Position numbers and translations under genes: made by a program | The notes under the pieces: generated by a model | Told to the model about the DNA's origin: nothing | The model's input: only the letters and a program-made list of their open reading frames with translations | Databases searched by the model: none | Shown: positions 17,828-26,683 of the stretch, in pieces | Numbering within the stretch: the stretch's first letter is position 1 | Layout of the letters: each line of letters starts with the position of its first letter | Assembly (NCBI GenBank): GCA_019359615.1 | Contig: JAHHHA010000003.1 | Span: 248,001-312,000, forward strand | Origin: Cyanosarcina radialis HA8281-LM2 | GTDB lineage: Bacteria > Cyanobacteriota > Cyanobacteriia > Cyanobacteriales > CCAP-1448 | DNA length: 64,000 bases | Reading direction: 5' to 3'

Positions 17828-18352
17828 TTACTCGACTTTAACGTCAATAATGCTGATTTTGAAGTTGTAATTCGAGCCTTCTAGCTCTAGCACCGTGCCG
17901 ATTTTGACCGGATTGTTACCGAGGACAGGCCCCTTATCGGTTATTCTTCCCTGGCCGACTAAGGTGATGAGCATATCAGCCCCATAGTCATACGGCCTGG
18001 GATCTGGTAAGGCTTTAACCGTACCATCTGGTTGGGGCACGGTGACTAATTCTTCCAACCTCTTGACAGATTTAATTTCAATCTGACTGTACTCTTGGTT
18101 GCGCACGTTAATCTTGGTCTTCTTTTCCTTGATGAATTGACCGATCAAAACGTCAGGATCTCGCACGCTCAAACCTCTGACAACCCCCTCAACCTCGACA
18201 CTTTTAGTCGAGCCGATTTGAGCTATAGAAGTTCCAGAAGGGCCGGGCAGCAAGAAGATCCCAGCAACAACTAACAAAATCACCAAGGCAGCACCGATAT
18301 CTAAAATGCTCACCTTGCCAAATAAACGCCCTCGCGAATCTAAAATAGTCAT
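17828..18352 (-). CDS. DUF4330 domain protein
   Basis: 174 residues. It opens MTILDSRGRLFGKVSILDIGAALVILLVVAGIFLLPG, the typical DUF4330 signature: a short cytoplasmic SRGRLFGK(V/I)(S/N)ILD followed by one membrane helix (about 19-36). The remainder is a beta-rich extracytoplasmic domain (VEVEGVVRGLSVRDPD, IKSVKRLEEL, ADMLITLVGQGRIT, VLELEGSNYNFKISI). It is found widely in cyanobacteria, with unknown function. It is likely the last gene of a leftward group including the glycosyltransferase and radical SAM genes, although 178 bp of purine-rich simple sequence separates it from them. Confidence 0.88.
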   Translation of the reverse strand: MTILDSRGRLFGKVSILDIGAALVILLVVAGIFLLPGPSGTSIAQIGSTKSVEVEGVVRGLSVRDPDVLIGQFIKEKKTKINVRNQEYSQIEIKSVKRLEELVTVPQPDGTVKALPDPRPYDYGADMLITLVGQGRITDKGPVLGNNPVKIGTVLELEGSNYNFKISIIDVKVE

Positions 18353-18529
18353 GCCAAAAAGAAGTTGTTCTAGCGATCGCTAACCACAATAGCAGCACTG
18401 ATGTCAGATAGACAAATCTTGTTAAGAGGAGAGGGAAGACGCGGGGAGGGGAGAGGGGGGAGAGAGGGAAGAGAGCGATTCTATACTACTGACTTTTGAC
18501 TTTTGACTTTTGACTTCCGCGCAGCGGTA

Positions 18530-19927
18530 CTAGCTTTCGCTTTCTAACAATACTTCATCGTTGCCTTGATGCACGGTTTTTACCCATTTGAGTTGCTTGG
18601 GACGGATCGACATCCGGGCCGTGGTGCTAGCGATGACTACAAACCAATGAACCATATAAACCATGCCTTTGATGGCTTGGAGTAAAACTGCGAACGGTTT
18701 GTCGTTTTTCTGACTGCGGCGCAACCCTACGAACATGGTGGCAAAGGATAAAGCAAAACCGCAGCCAGTTAAGGGCGCGAGTATGGGCGGTCGGTGACGG
18801 ACTAAAGCCATCAAAAAGTCGGGGACGACCGCTGTTGGCAACAGATACTGGATCAATACGAAGGAGAAGAATAAATCGATCGTCTTTCGGGTTCCCAAAC
18901 GATGGCGAAGAATCGGCCGCCAGTAGTCTAGATATCGCTGATATCCCCCTTCTGCCCAGCGATTGCGCTGATGCCATAAGGCTAAAGCCGTAGTTACGCC
19001 TTCTTCTCCAACTACTGGTTCTTCCAGAATTTGGATATCCCAGCCATCGAGGTGCAAGCGAATAGTTAAATCTAGATCGTCGGTAATCGTCTCTTCATTC
19101 CAGCCACCGCAGCGCTTTAGCGCCGAACGGCGGACGAACTGACCGTTACCTCGCAGTTCTCCTATACCCCCAATACCCACCCGATGCCGTTGCAAATGAG
19201 TGTCGAGGGCCATTTCGGCTATTTGCCCCTCAATCCAAAAATTGGCAGTGGGATTGACTACGGCTTTTTGGACTTGCACCGCTCCTACCCGCTCTTGATT
19301 AAAACAGGGCACGATGCGACGGAGTAAATCTGGAGTCACCCTGGCATCGGCATCAAAGACCGCGATAATCTCTCCTCGCGTCAGCGGCAAAGCTTGATTT
19401 AAAGCACCTGACTTGCCCCCTGTGGCCCCGGCCGAGCGATGCAAAACTCGAAGCTGTTGGTATTCCCCAGCCAGTCGCTCTAATAATGCAGGCGTGCGAT
19501 CCGTACTGCGATCGTCGATTACCCAAAGTTCGTATCGCTCGGCGGGGTAATCTAAATTACACAGCATCTTGACTAAATTGCCGATGACTGCTTCTTCATT
19601 TTTGGCTGCTACCAACAGCGATACGTAGGGATACTCGGATAGATTTTCCCCCGATAGAGGTTCTGGGACTGGTAGCGGACGAGCGAAGAGCAGCCGAATC
19701 GTGTGCAGGCAAAACATCCCCGTCAGCCCCAAGACTACCCAAATTCCCCAAGAAAAGGAATGTAGGGCGATCGTGCCGCTCCAAACCATGGCTAAAACTA
19801 CGGCTGCTTTCCGCCTGCGCCCTTCTAGCCCTTGGAAAAGATCGCTTTGCAGATCGTCATCTAGCAAAGTTTCGATCTCATCCAACTCGCTGTAAGAATC
19901 TTTTTCTGGCCAGGAATTCTCCGGCAT
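18530..19927 (-). CDS. Glycosyltransferase family 2 (processive, membrane type)
   Basis: 465 residues. A cytoplasmic N-terminus is followed by two hydrophobic stretches (KAAVVLAMVWSGTIALHSF, IWVVLGLTGMFCLHTIRLLF). The GT-A domain has SLLVAAKNEEAVIGNLV, ELWVIDDRSTDRT, IAVFDADARVTPD (D-x-D), TDDLDLTIRLHLDGW and the QxxRW-like HQRNRWAEGGYQRY. At least three C-terminal membrane helices follow (FFSFVLIQYLLPTAVV, GCGFALSFATMFVGL, MVYMVHWFVVIAS). This is the layout of cellulose/hyaluronan-synthase-like enzymes, and exopolysaccharide synthesis is likely. Its 5' end overlaps the stop of the radical SAM gene by 50 bp, so the two are co-transcribed. Confidence 0.88.
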   Translation of the reverse strand: MPENSWPEKDSYSELDEIETLLDDDLQSDLFQGLEGRRRKAAVVLAMVWSGTIALHSFSWGIWVVLGLTGMFCLHTIRLLFARPLPVPEPLSGENLSEYPYVSLLVAAKNEEAVIGNLVKMLCNLDYPAERYELWVIDDRSTDRTPALLERLAGEYQQLRVLHRSAGATGGKSGALNQALPLTRGEIIAVFDADARVTPDLLRRIVPCFNQERVGAVQVQKAVVNPTANFWIEGQIAEMALDTHLQRHRVGIGGIGELRGNGQFVRRSALKRCGGWNEETITDDLDLTIRLHLDGWDIQILEEPVVGEEGVTTALALWHQRNRWAEGGYQRYLDYWRPILRHRLGTRKTIDLFFSFVLIQYLLPTAVVPDFLMALVRHRPPILAPLTGCGFALSFATMFVGLRRSQKNDKPFAVLLQAIKGMVYMVHWFVVIASTTARMSIRPKQLKWVKTVHQGNDEVLLESES

Positions 19928-20855
19928 AGGTCACTTGATTGAGCCACCAGTATTTATCGATCCCCATAAAAAAGCTGGGTATCAAATAACACCATACCGT
20001 ACATCCTTCGCATACTGATAGCTTTCCTTGAGATTGGCGATATTTTTCTACTTCCTCCGACTGGCGATAGAGTTCGTAAAGTTTGCCGTCGATCGCAACT
20101 CCAGATTGAGCGAAGTGATAGCAAGGTAGGAGCAATTTATCGTCGGGAGAAATCGCAATTACTGCATCTACGGCTTTACAGCGTGGATTTTTGATATCGT
20201 TGCCGCCATCTTGAATAAATGCCAAGGCTGCTTTGTTGTAGCCGATTTCTCTGTACTTCCTGGCGGCCGATTCGATCGCCGCTATCATCTGAGGAGTAGG
20301 ATTTTTGTCGGAGTTGTAGTGTTCGTGAGCGGTGAAAGCTGGGTTGAGCCAAGCTCGTGCCTTCAGCCTGCGGGCTAATTCGCCCACTTCGTCGATCCGA
20401 TCGAAATTTTGGGCAGTGACGGTATGGTTCAGAACTGGATGTTCTCCGAGAGCATGGGCAAGTTCTACCGACTCGACCAAAGTATCAAAAATCTGTACGC
20501 CCCGCGAGCGATCGTGACTTTCCGAGTCAGGGCCGTCTAGAGAAAAATTCAAAAAGTCAACTAGCCCCTGCATTTCCTTCGCCTTTTTGGGGTAAAGGAT
20601 AGTATTGGTAGTCATGCTAGTCATAAACCCCTGCCGCTTGGCTTCGGTATAAATTTGCCCCACGTCGGAGCGCAGCAGCGGTTCGCCACCCGTAAAATCG
20701 ACATACCTCACACCTAAACGGCGCAAATCTTTGAGGTTGTGTTGAATAGTGGTAAAGTCAGCTTCTTCAGGTGGTTCTAGCGCCCAAATGTTACAAAAAT
20801 GACAGCGAGCATTGCAGCGATAGGTTAGGTAGTAATTCGCAACCAGAGGAGCCAT
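19878..20855 (-). CDS. Radical SAM protein with C-terminal cysteine cluster
   Basis: 325 residues. The radical SAM cluster motif CNARCHFC (C-x3-C-x2-C) is at about 14-21, then the GGEPLL motif after YVDFT, then the NTILYP and LNFSLDGPDSESHDRSRG regions. The C-terminal part has NPRCKAVDAVIAISPDDKLLLPCYH and VCEGCTVWCYLIPSF, a partial SPASM/twitch-like Cys set suggesting an auxiliary Fe-S cluster. The product is not recognised. Coupling to a glycosyltransferase suggests lipid, polysaccharide or sugar modification. Start ATG 20855 is immediately ahead of APLVANYYLTYRCN, as in HpnH-like relatives. Confidence 0.87.
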   Translation of the reverse strand: MAPLVANYYLTYRCNARCHFCNIWALEPPEEADFTTIQHNLKDLRRLGVRYVDFTGGEPLLRSDVGQIYTEAKRQGFMTSMTTNTILYPKKAKEMQGLVDFLNFSLDGPDSESHDRSRGVQIFDTLVESVELAHALGEHPVLNHTVTAQNFDRIDEVGELARRLKARAWLNPAFTAHEHYNSDKNPTPQMIAAIESAARKYREIGYNKAALAFIQDGGNDIKNPRCKAVDAVIAISPDDKLLLPCYHFAQSGVAIDGKLYELYRQSEEVEKYRQSQGKLSVCEGCTVWCYLIPSFFMGIDKYWWLNQVTYAGEFLARKRFLQRVG

Positions 20856-21015
20856 AGATTTTTGTTAGGTATCTTTTCTAGTCATTCTTCAGTTATAGTA
20901 AACCCACAGTCAACTCCTAAGAACTCTTCAATCTGTAGTAATTTTGGATAAGATCGCTAGTATGAGAGAGTTTGCCTGACGTTGACTCACGAAGAAGAGA
21001 ATTATTGTATCGTTC

Positions 21016-21411
21016 ATGTCTAGCGAATTAATTGAAAAACTAGAACCAGCCGACCGAGAGGATATTAACCTCTACGCGCCTTTCTACCCTCCCGCGACTA
21101 GGGAAATTTTACCTAAAGCGCTAAGTCTTTATAAAAAAGGATATTTAGAAGGTCAAAGGCAAATCGAAGGTAGCGATAGCATTACTTTTGTAGCTACCTG
21201 GCCCGTGTCTCGACTGCCATTAGATTTAACCTGTTGCCGCATTCAGTTTAACGGTCAGGCGGAATTGAGTTACCAAGTCACCTTGCAAAACTCGGAGTTG
21301 GTCAATTACCTAATCGACGTGATTAATGCTTACAAGCGATCGCAAGCTGTCGATTTTCCCCAACCCTTCTATCGCAAGCTGCTACGCATTAGCGAGCAAA
21401 CACAATCTTAA
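21016..21411 (+). CDS. Conserved hypothetical protein
   Basis: 131 residues: MSSELIEKLEPADREDINLYAPFYPPATREILPKAL, then a beta region ITFVATWPVSRLPLDLTCCRIQFNGQAELSYQV, then a helical C-terminus (LVNYLIDVINAYK). Soluble, with no signal. It looks like the small uncharacterised proteins often found upstream of the BioD-like/DRTGG gene in cyanobacteria, as it is here. It is separated from that gene by 150 bp of CCCCTGC repeats. Confidence 0.65.
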   Translation: MSSELIEKLEPADREDINLYAPFYPPATREILPKALSLYKKGYLEGQRQIEGSDSITFVATWPVSRLPLDLTCCRIQFNGQAELSYQVTLQNSELVNYLIDVINAYKRSQAVDFPQPFYRKLLRISEQTQS

Positions 21412-21562
21412 AGGAGTTCAGGAGTTCAGAATGTCAGTTGTCAGTGGTGAGTAGTTAATTTCCCCCTGCTTCCCCTGCCTCCCCTGCCTCCCCTGCTCCC
21501 ACTCTCCCCTTCTCTGCGGAAATATGCTAAGTTCGGAAATCTAATAAATGAGGAATGAGGGC

Positions 21563-22633
21563 ATGGCAAAATCCGCTAAGTATTCGATCGTTGGCTCGAC
21601 AGAAGCTTATAGCGGTAAGTCAGCGACGATCTTGGGCATCATCCACCAACTGCTAGCCAAAGGGTTAGATATTGCCTACGGCAAACCTTTGGGCACCTGT
21701 TTTAACGTCAAGCAACCTCAAGGCAGCGAGGAGGACGTACACTTCTTAACTGAGGTGTTTGACTTAGCAGAGAATCGAGTGCGATCGCCTCTGTTGTCTC
21801 TCGACGAAGCAACTATAGAGAAACGCTTGCGGGGAGAAGATACTACCGATTATCGTCAGGCTTTAAAAGAGTACCTCCAGCAACCAAGCGGAGATTTAGT
21901 TTTATTAGAAGGACCGGGAACCCTGTCAGAGGGTCTATTGTTCGATCTATCTTTGCTGCAAGTAGCTGAGGTTTTAGAAGCAGCAGTATTAGTGGTTGCT
22001 AGATTTAACTCGGTGTCGCTGATAGACTCGCTGCTATCGGCTAAACAGCAACTAGGTAAGTATTTAATCGGGGTTTTAATTAACGATATTCCTGCCTCTC
22101 AAATGGAAACGACCGATGCTGTAATCCGGCCGTTTTTGGAAAAACACGGGATTCCCGTGTTGGGAATGCTCCCTAGAAGCGCTCTGCTGCGAAGCGTCAG
22201 CGTCCAAGAACTAGTAAAACAACTCCAGGCAGAGGTACTCTGTCGCTCCGATCGCTTAGATTTGATGGTGGAAAGCTTGACCATTGGCGCGATGAATGTC
22301 AGTTCGGCCCTAGAGTATTTTCGCAAGGGCAACAACATGGCAGTGGTGACGGGAGGCGATCGCACCGAGATTCAACTGGCAGCTTTAGAAACTTCAACTC
22401 AGTGTTTGATCCTCACCGGCCATTTGCCGCCTCAACCTTTTATTCTCAGTCGGGCTGAAGATTTAGAGATTCCCGTGCTGTCAGTCGATATGGATACGCT
22501 GACTACCGTAGAAATTATCGACCATGCTTTCGGTAACGTCCGCGTCCACGAACCGATTAAAGTGCAATATATCAATAAACTGATGTCTCAGCACTTCGAT
22601 CTCGATCGGCTGCTGAACCAACTGGGTTTTTGA
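21563..22633 (+). CDS. BioD-like N-terminal / DRTGG-domain protein (phosphotransacetylase N-terminal-like)
   Basis: 356 residues from ATG 21563, which follows a GAGG ribosome site; an ATG 15 bp upstream is less likely. The N-terminal P-loop-like region (YSIVGSTEAYSGKSATILGI) and LVLLEGPGTLSEGLLFDLS and VLVVARFNSVSLIDSLL match the dethiobiotin-synthetase-like fold. The C-terminal segment (LTIGAMNVSSALEYFRKGNNMAVVTGGDRTEIQLAAL) is the DRTGG domain, ending VDMDTLTTVEIIDHAFG. The same two domains form the N-terminus of long phosphotransacetylases, but no Pta catalytic domain is present. A regulatory or nucleotide-binding role is inferred. Cytoplasmic. Confidence 0.87.
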   Translation: MAKSAKYSIVGSTEAYSGKSATILGIIHQLLAKGLDIAYGKPLGTCFNVKQPQGSEEDVHFLTEVFDLAENRVRSPLLSLDEATIEKRLRGEDTTDYRQALKEYLQQPSGDLVLLEGPGTLSEGLLFDLSLLQVAEVLEAAVLVVARFNSVSLIDSLLSAKQQLGKYLIGVLINDIPASQMETTDAVIRPFLEKHGIPVLGMLPRSALLRSVSVQELVKQLQAEVLCRSDRLDLMVESLTIGAMNVSSALEYFRKGNNMAVVTGGDRTEIQLAALETSTQCLILTGHLPPQPFILSRAEDLEIPVLSVDMDTLTTVEIIDHAFGNVRVHEPIKVQYINKLMSQHFDLDRLLNQLGF

Positions 22634-23075
22634 GCGATTTAGGTAATCTTTAATCTTTTCTTTATAGATATCTTCCGAACTGGGTTGAATTTTTTGCCAA
22701 ATTTACCTATGTTATAAGGCGGCTAAACAAACCAAAGATTTGAGCCGAGATTTACTGCAAACTGGTAGTCCGCCATTATGGTTTCGATCTCAAATTCGAT
22801 CGAAACACCTGCAATCACCAGTTGTGCGAGCATCTTGCTCGCTACATCATAATCTCGCTTGCGAGCTAGGACGTTGGCGCTAACGCGCACGCTCCGCGTA
22901 CCGTCAGGTCGTCCGCAGGACTTACGCACTGCATAACTATGACTAATTAAGCAGATTTGATGTGACAGGCAGTTTTTATCTTCTCCTGTCCTGCGGTTTT
23001 TTCTTGAAAGGAGTTCGAGAGCATCCTGAACTTTTGAACTCCTGAACTCCTGTATTCTTCTTTAAGAGGGCTGTG
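22634..23075. other. Intergenic region with short dispersed repeats
   Basis: 442 bases with no convincing gene. About 22828-22915 carry blocks seen often in cyanobacterial gaps: a GCGAGCATCTTGCTCGC hairpin (22826-22842) and GCGCACGCTCCGCGTACCGTC. About 23010-23055 are GAACTCCTGAACTCCTG units, the same family as at 46885, 41433 and 61310. Confidence 0.5.
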
Positions 23076-23918
23076 ATGGTCAAAAAAGCTAATAACCTCA
23101 GAATGGGCTTGCCCCTAGCTGCTGCCCGATTCATGCTACTCAAGCATCCCCTGCTGCTGTTAGCAGGAGTATGGGTTTTGCTATTGTTAATAGCTACTAC
23201 CGCCGCTAAGGGACTGATAAATCCTGGCGGAGAACTCTATCAGGCAGAGGAGACATCGATCGCAGCTACAACTTTTGAAGAACCACTCAAAATTGCACAA
23301 ACCGATCCGATTGCAGAAACCGACCCGATAATTGCACCCAGCCCCATAATTGCAACTAGCCCGATCGAGATCGGCGAAGTTAGCAGCGATAAGGGTAAAC
23401 CACCTTGGTTGTATGGAGCGATCGCTTTGGGGCTTCTTGGTGGTTCGGGTTTAGCTTATTTCCGACTCCAGCAAACCACGCAACGCTCTCGCCGTCGCCT
23501 TCTCAAGCCAATTACTGCGGGGAAGAAGTCTAGTCTTAATTCGCCAGTTTCTCGCCGCACAGCGCGTCAAGAATCGAAAGCGGTGCAAAAATCAAAACCC
23601 CCCCTTGCGACCGCTATGGCTACCAGCGGGCATCGAGAAGTGAAGACAAAGAGCAAAACTCCAGTTACTCCCAGGCGCAACCCCGCTACACCCCTACGTT
23701 CACCTACTGCCAGCAATGCTTCCCCAAGGATGAATTCAGCCCCAAACCTGCGGCGAGAACCAGGTTTGAGAACGCCAGAAGTGACAGTCACCCCACCGTC
23801 GAGAAGTCGTCGGCGCTCTGGAAAAGTGAATAAGTCGATCGATCGTCTAGATATGCGCCAGCGGCAGCCTCTAAACGATTGGGTGGACGATCGCTATTAC
23901 AAGTCGCAAGCGAGATAA
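23076..23918 (+). CDS. Hypothetical two-helix membrane protein with basic low-complexity tail
   Basis: 280 residues. The first helix is at about 24-45 (LLLLAGVWVLLLLIATTAA). An acidic extracytoplasmic stretch follows with repeated DPI-A motifs (TDPIAETDPIIAPSPIIATSPI). The second helix is WLYGAIALGLLGGSGLAYFRL, and a long Arg/Lys/Ser/Pro-rich tail ends LNDWVDDRYYKSQAR. No domain recognised. The disordered basic tail and conserved-looking C-terminal motif suggest a structural or anchoring role. ATG 23076 is preferred over GTG 23073. Confidence 0.6.
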   Translation: MVKKANNLRMGLPLAAARFMLLKHPLLLLAGVWVLLLLIATTAAKGLINPGGELYQAEETSIAATTFEEPLKIAQTDPIAETDPIIAPSPIIATSPIEIGEVSSDKGKPPWLYGAIALGLLGGSGLAYFRLQQTTQRSRRRLLKPITAGKKSSLNSPVSRRTARQESKAVQKSKPPLATAMATSGHREVKTKSKTPVTPRRNPATPLRSPTASNASPRMNSAPNLRREPGLRTPEVTVTPPSRSRRRSGKVNKSIDRLDMRQRQPLNDWVDDRYYKSQAR

Positions 23919-23922
23919 AAGA

Positions 23923-24246
23923 TTATCTTTCAGGTGTATGGTTATCTGTAATTTCGTCCAGATTGAGCTTCTCTTTCGGAGTTTTGCCTGACGAGTTGGA
24001 TTTGTCGTTGCGAGCATCATGCGATGACGAAACTCGGCTTTGCCACTCCCGGCGTTGTTCCTTCATCTCGTTGGCTTTCTCATCAGAGACGAATTTGGTG
24101 TCGTCAGCCGAAATAAATGTTTCAGGATGAGAAGATACTGCGATCGCTGCTGTTGGAGTAAAACCTAAAAGCATTACCAACATAATTAGCAACGCGGTCA
24201 ACCTTTTGGCGATCCCCTTCAAGGAGCGAAATACATAAGTTGTCAT
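23923..24246 (-). CDS. Small secreted hypothetical protein
   Basis: 107 residues from ATG 24246 (MTTYVFRSLKGIAKRL). A classical signal peptide (KRLTALLIMLVMLLGFTPTAAIA) is followed by a charged, helical mature region (KFVSDEKANEMKEQRREWQSRVSSSHD) and a polar tail. The stop lies 5 bp from the stop of the converging membrane-protein gene. An upstream ATG at 24300 would add 18 residues before the signal and is not needed. Function unknown. Confidence 0.6.
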   Translation of the reverse strand: MTTYVFRSLKGIAKRLTALLIMLVMLLGFTPTAAIAVSSHPETFISADDTKFVSDEKANEMKEQRREWQSRVSSSHDARNDKSNSSGKTPKEKLNLDEITDNHTPER

Positions 24247-24738
24247 ATATCTACCTTTTCCGTAAATGATTGGAAGCGAATAAATGGCTTCGGAAAGCAA
24301 TTATACTACCCTAATCAAAAGCGATCGCGATTACGTCTTCCATAAGAGATAAACGATATTTTCGACAGGCAGGGCGAGCGTGGCAGATTGTTGATGAAAT
24401 TCCGCTTCGCTAAATACCTGCTACGTGTAAATTCCTTGGTAGGGGCGCAAGGCCTTGCATTGGTGTCAAGTTAACGGTCAAGAGCTTTGTCCGACAGGGG
24501 TTCAAAACCCCACCTCTCAAAGCGAAAGTCCTCGCTCAGAGGACTGCCGATCTCTGGGTAATTTAGTTCATTAGTCCATTTCAATGGACTTGAGCTATTA
24601 GCCGGGGGTTTTGAACCCCCGGCTAATAGCTGAAATAATTTGTGGCTGAGTTTAGCCTGAAAGAGTCTTTATCGATGCTCTAGAGCGATCGCCAACAATA
24701 CACAAATCTCTACAATTCCGAATTCCTTTCTTCCGAAC
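24247..24738. other. Intergenic region with palindromic repeats
   Basis: 492 bases with no gene. It contains part of a GTAGGGGCGCAA-type palindrome (about 24450), a GGGGTTCAAAACCCC hairpin (24496-24510), the 8-bp-arm hairpin AGTCCATTTCAATGGACT (24573-24590) and the 39-bp palindrome at 24593-24631. The last two together look like one composite repeat. Confidence 0.5.
24593..24631. repeat. Perfect 39-bp palindrome (18-bp arms, 3-nt loop)
   Basis: AGCTATTAGCCGGGGGTT (24593-24610) pairs exactly with AACCCCCGGCTAATAGCT (24614-24631) around TTG. It is directly preceded by a second hairpin (24573-24590). The long GC-rich stem lies 108 bp downstream of the 24739-26271 gene and could terminate it. 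The composite form suggests a dispersed palindromic repeat. Confidence 0.8.
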
Positions 24739-26271
24739 TCATATTGGCTTACGAGTGTAGCGATGCTTGACTCCTACGGGGAAATACTCTGGATCTCCAG
24801 TCGGAGTTAGCGTTACTTGTGGCGTTTGATATTCCGGGGGGACGTAGTTAGCGAATTCGCTATTGAGTCGGAGTAATTGAGCTAGAATTGCTGAGGCGAT
24901 CGCAGGTTTCATCTCTTCATTTTCTGCTACTTCTGGGGCTAATTCTACTACTACAGACAAGTAGTTATTGCGAGCGGCATCTTCCTTAACTTGCAAGACA
25001 AATTTGCCCGTTACCCACTCTCTAATTACTGGCTCCTCTAACCCTACAGTCACGTTTTCTGGATAGATATTAGCACCGAAATAAGAAACAGTAAAATGAG
25101 ATCGTCCGAAGACATAGACAAAAGGTAGAGAATGAATTCCTCTTCCACCTTTATCTGTCAAACTATCTAGAGGATTGAAACCCCATCCAGCTAAAAATTG
25201 TAGCAAATCTTGACAAGAAATAATGCCGCCGTTATCCGAGATGTGATAGCGCACTAAAGGAATGCCATTGTCTCCCGAAAATAGCAGCGTTCCTTCATGC
25301 ACTTCAAAGAAGCGACTGAGAGGATCGTATTGCACTAAAGTTGGCAGCCGCGATTCTCTAAATAAAGCGCGAGCAGCATCGGGATTGTTAGCTAAAAAGC
25401 GACGAATGCAAATACTCAGGGGCGTTTCATTTCCTAAAACCCCGGCATCAGCAGTGCCGTAGAGAGAAGCAGAATCGTAACATGGGTTAGTCAAACCGAC
25501 TCTTTCGCCCACCAAGCTGCGCCATTCTTCACTAAAAACTTCACCAGCAAATACCATTTTAATTCGATATTTTTGCCAATCTATATCGCGAGCAATACCA
25601 CTATCGATAACATCTTTAATAAATGGGGGATATCCCAACAAAACTACCCGTTCAAACTCTTCACCAACTTCTTGGATAACTCGAAAGATTTCTTCTTTAT
25701 TATTGCCAGGAGCGACAACTGTAATGGGATAGCCTTTACTAGCCAGGTAGCGACAGCAATTAAGGGTGTAAATTCCTCCTACCCAAGTACCTAATGTAAA
25801 ACAAATTACAGCTAACGTTCGACCCTCATCAGCAGCAAAACTATCGTGAAATATTTGCTCGAAACGGGTGGCAATTTGCAGTTCGTCAGTAAAAAAACGC
25901 GGCCAAAATGTAGGTTTACCCGTGGAACCAGAAGAAACCGCGATCGCATCGCAGGTTTCCAATTTTCCATCGCGGCACAATTGGGGTAAAGAATAATGCC
26001 GCAAGTAGTTTTCTTTGGTAATTAGGGGTAGTTTTTGAAAATCAGCAAAAGTTTGGATGGCGGCAGGATCGATGCCCTGTTTAGTTAATAAATCTCGATA
26101 AGCTGGAACCGTACTAGCAACAGATTGAAACAGATGCAAAGCATTAGTTTCTGGCGCTAAATGCTGATGTCTTTGCAAGCGTTCTTCTAACGGTGAAGTC
26201 AAAAATTCTTTAAAGGACTTTATGGCTCGTTGACGTTGTTCTGGTTGCATAAAGACATCCTCCAAATTCAC
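24739..26271 (-). CDS. Adenylate-forming enzyme, phenylacetate-CoA-ligase/CoF390-synthetase-like
   Basis: 510 residues of the ANL superfamily, PaaK-like branch. The AMP-binding P-loop is AIAVSSGSTGKPTFWPR, followed by WVGGIYTLNCCRYLASKG, VVLLGYPPF, MVFAGEVFSEEWR, YGTADAG, and LVRYHISDNGGI (the acidic adenine/ribose site region). The C-terminal domain contains FGRSHFTVSYFGANIYPENV and ends HRYTRKPI. It would activate a carboxylate as an acyl-adenylate; the substrate is unknown. There is no carrier protein or downstream pathway gene adjacent. Start ATG 26271 or the internal Met8 (26250, MQPEQRQRAIKSF) are both possible. Confidence 0.85.
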   Translation of the reverse strand: MNLEDVFMQPEQRQRAIKSFKEFLTSPLEERLQRHQHLAPETNALHLFQSVASTVPAYRDLLTKQGIDPAAIQTFADFQKLPLITKENYLRHYSLPQLCRDGKLETCDAIAVSSGSTGKPTFWPRFFTDELQIATRFEQIFHDSFAADEGRTLAVICFTLGTWVGGIYTLNCCRYLASKGYPITVVAPGNNKEEIFRVIQEVGEEFERVVLLGYPPFIKDVIDSGIARDIDWQKYRIKMVFAGEVFSEEWRSLVGERVGLTNPCYDSASLYGTADAGVLGNETPLSICIRRFLANNPDAARALFRESRLPTLVQYDPLSRFFEVHEGTLLFSGDNGIPLVRYHISDNGGIISCQDLLQFLAGWGFNPLDSLTDKGGRGIHSLPFVYVFGRSHFTVSYFGANIYPENVTVGLEEPVIREWVTGKFVLQVKEDAARNNYLSVVVELAPEVAENEEMKPAIASAILAQLLRLNSEFANYVPPEYQTPQVTLTPTGDPEYFPVGVKHRYTRKPI

Positions 26272-26461
26272 CTAAACGTGCAAGATATTGCGTCTCTAGC
26301 TTCTTTTCAGGCTAACAAATGTAGCTCAAACGGTGCGTTACGACGGATTATTGAATTCAAATTAGAGCAAAGGTTATCGCCGTCTAACGCACGCTACCAA
26401 ATCTACCGGATCGACAAGCTGTAGGTTGGGTTGACGGCAGGAAACCCAACGAACCCAAATC

Positions 26462-26614
26462 ATACCAAATCCGGTTCTCATACCATCCATTGCTGCCCTC
26501 ACCCCCAACCCCTCTCCTACCCCCCCTGTGTCCCCCCTTGGTAAAGGGGGAGTTGGGAGAGGGGAGCCGGAGGCTCCTTGAGAGAAAGACGGTTTTGGAA
26601 ACCGGATTTGGTAT
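26462..26614. mobile_element. 153-bp MITE-like element with 15-bp perfect terminal inverted repeats
   Basis: ATACCAAATCCGGTT at 26462-26476 is the exact reverse complement of AACCGGATTTGGTAT at 26600-26614. Between them lie the blocks TCACCCCCAACCCCTCTCC, CCCCCTTGGTAAAGGGGG and GGGAGAGGGGAGCCGGAGGCTCC. Half of the same element recurs in reverse orientation at 17712, and inner blocks recur at 13706-13950 and 39981-40044. It is non-coding. In the 412-bp gap 26272-26683 I see nothing else except a GGTTGGGTT...AACCCAAC repeat at about 26421-26450. Confidence 0.8.
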
Positions 26615-26683
26615 CACAATACTTCTGCCGATCGCTGACAAAAAACGATTAATGCAATTATATGTTTTAAATGTCAGAGCAGC

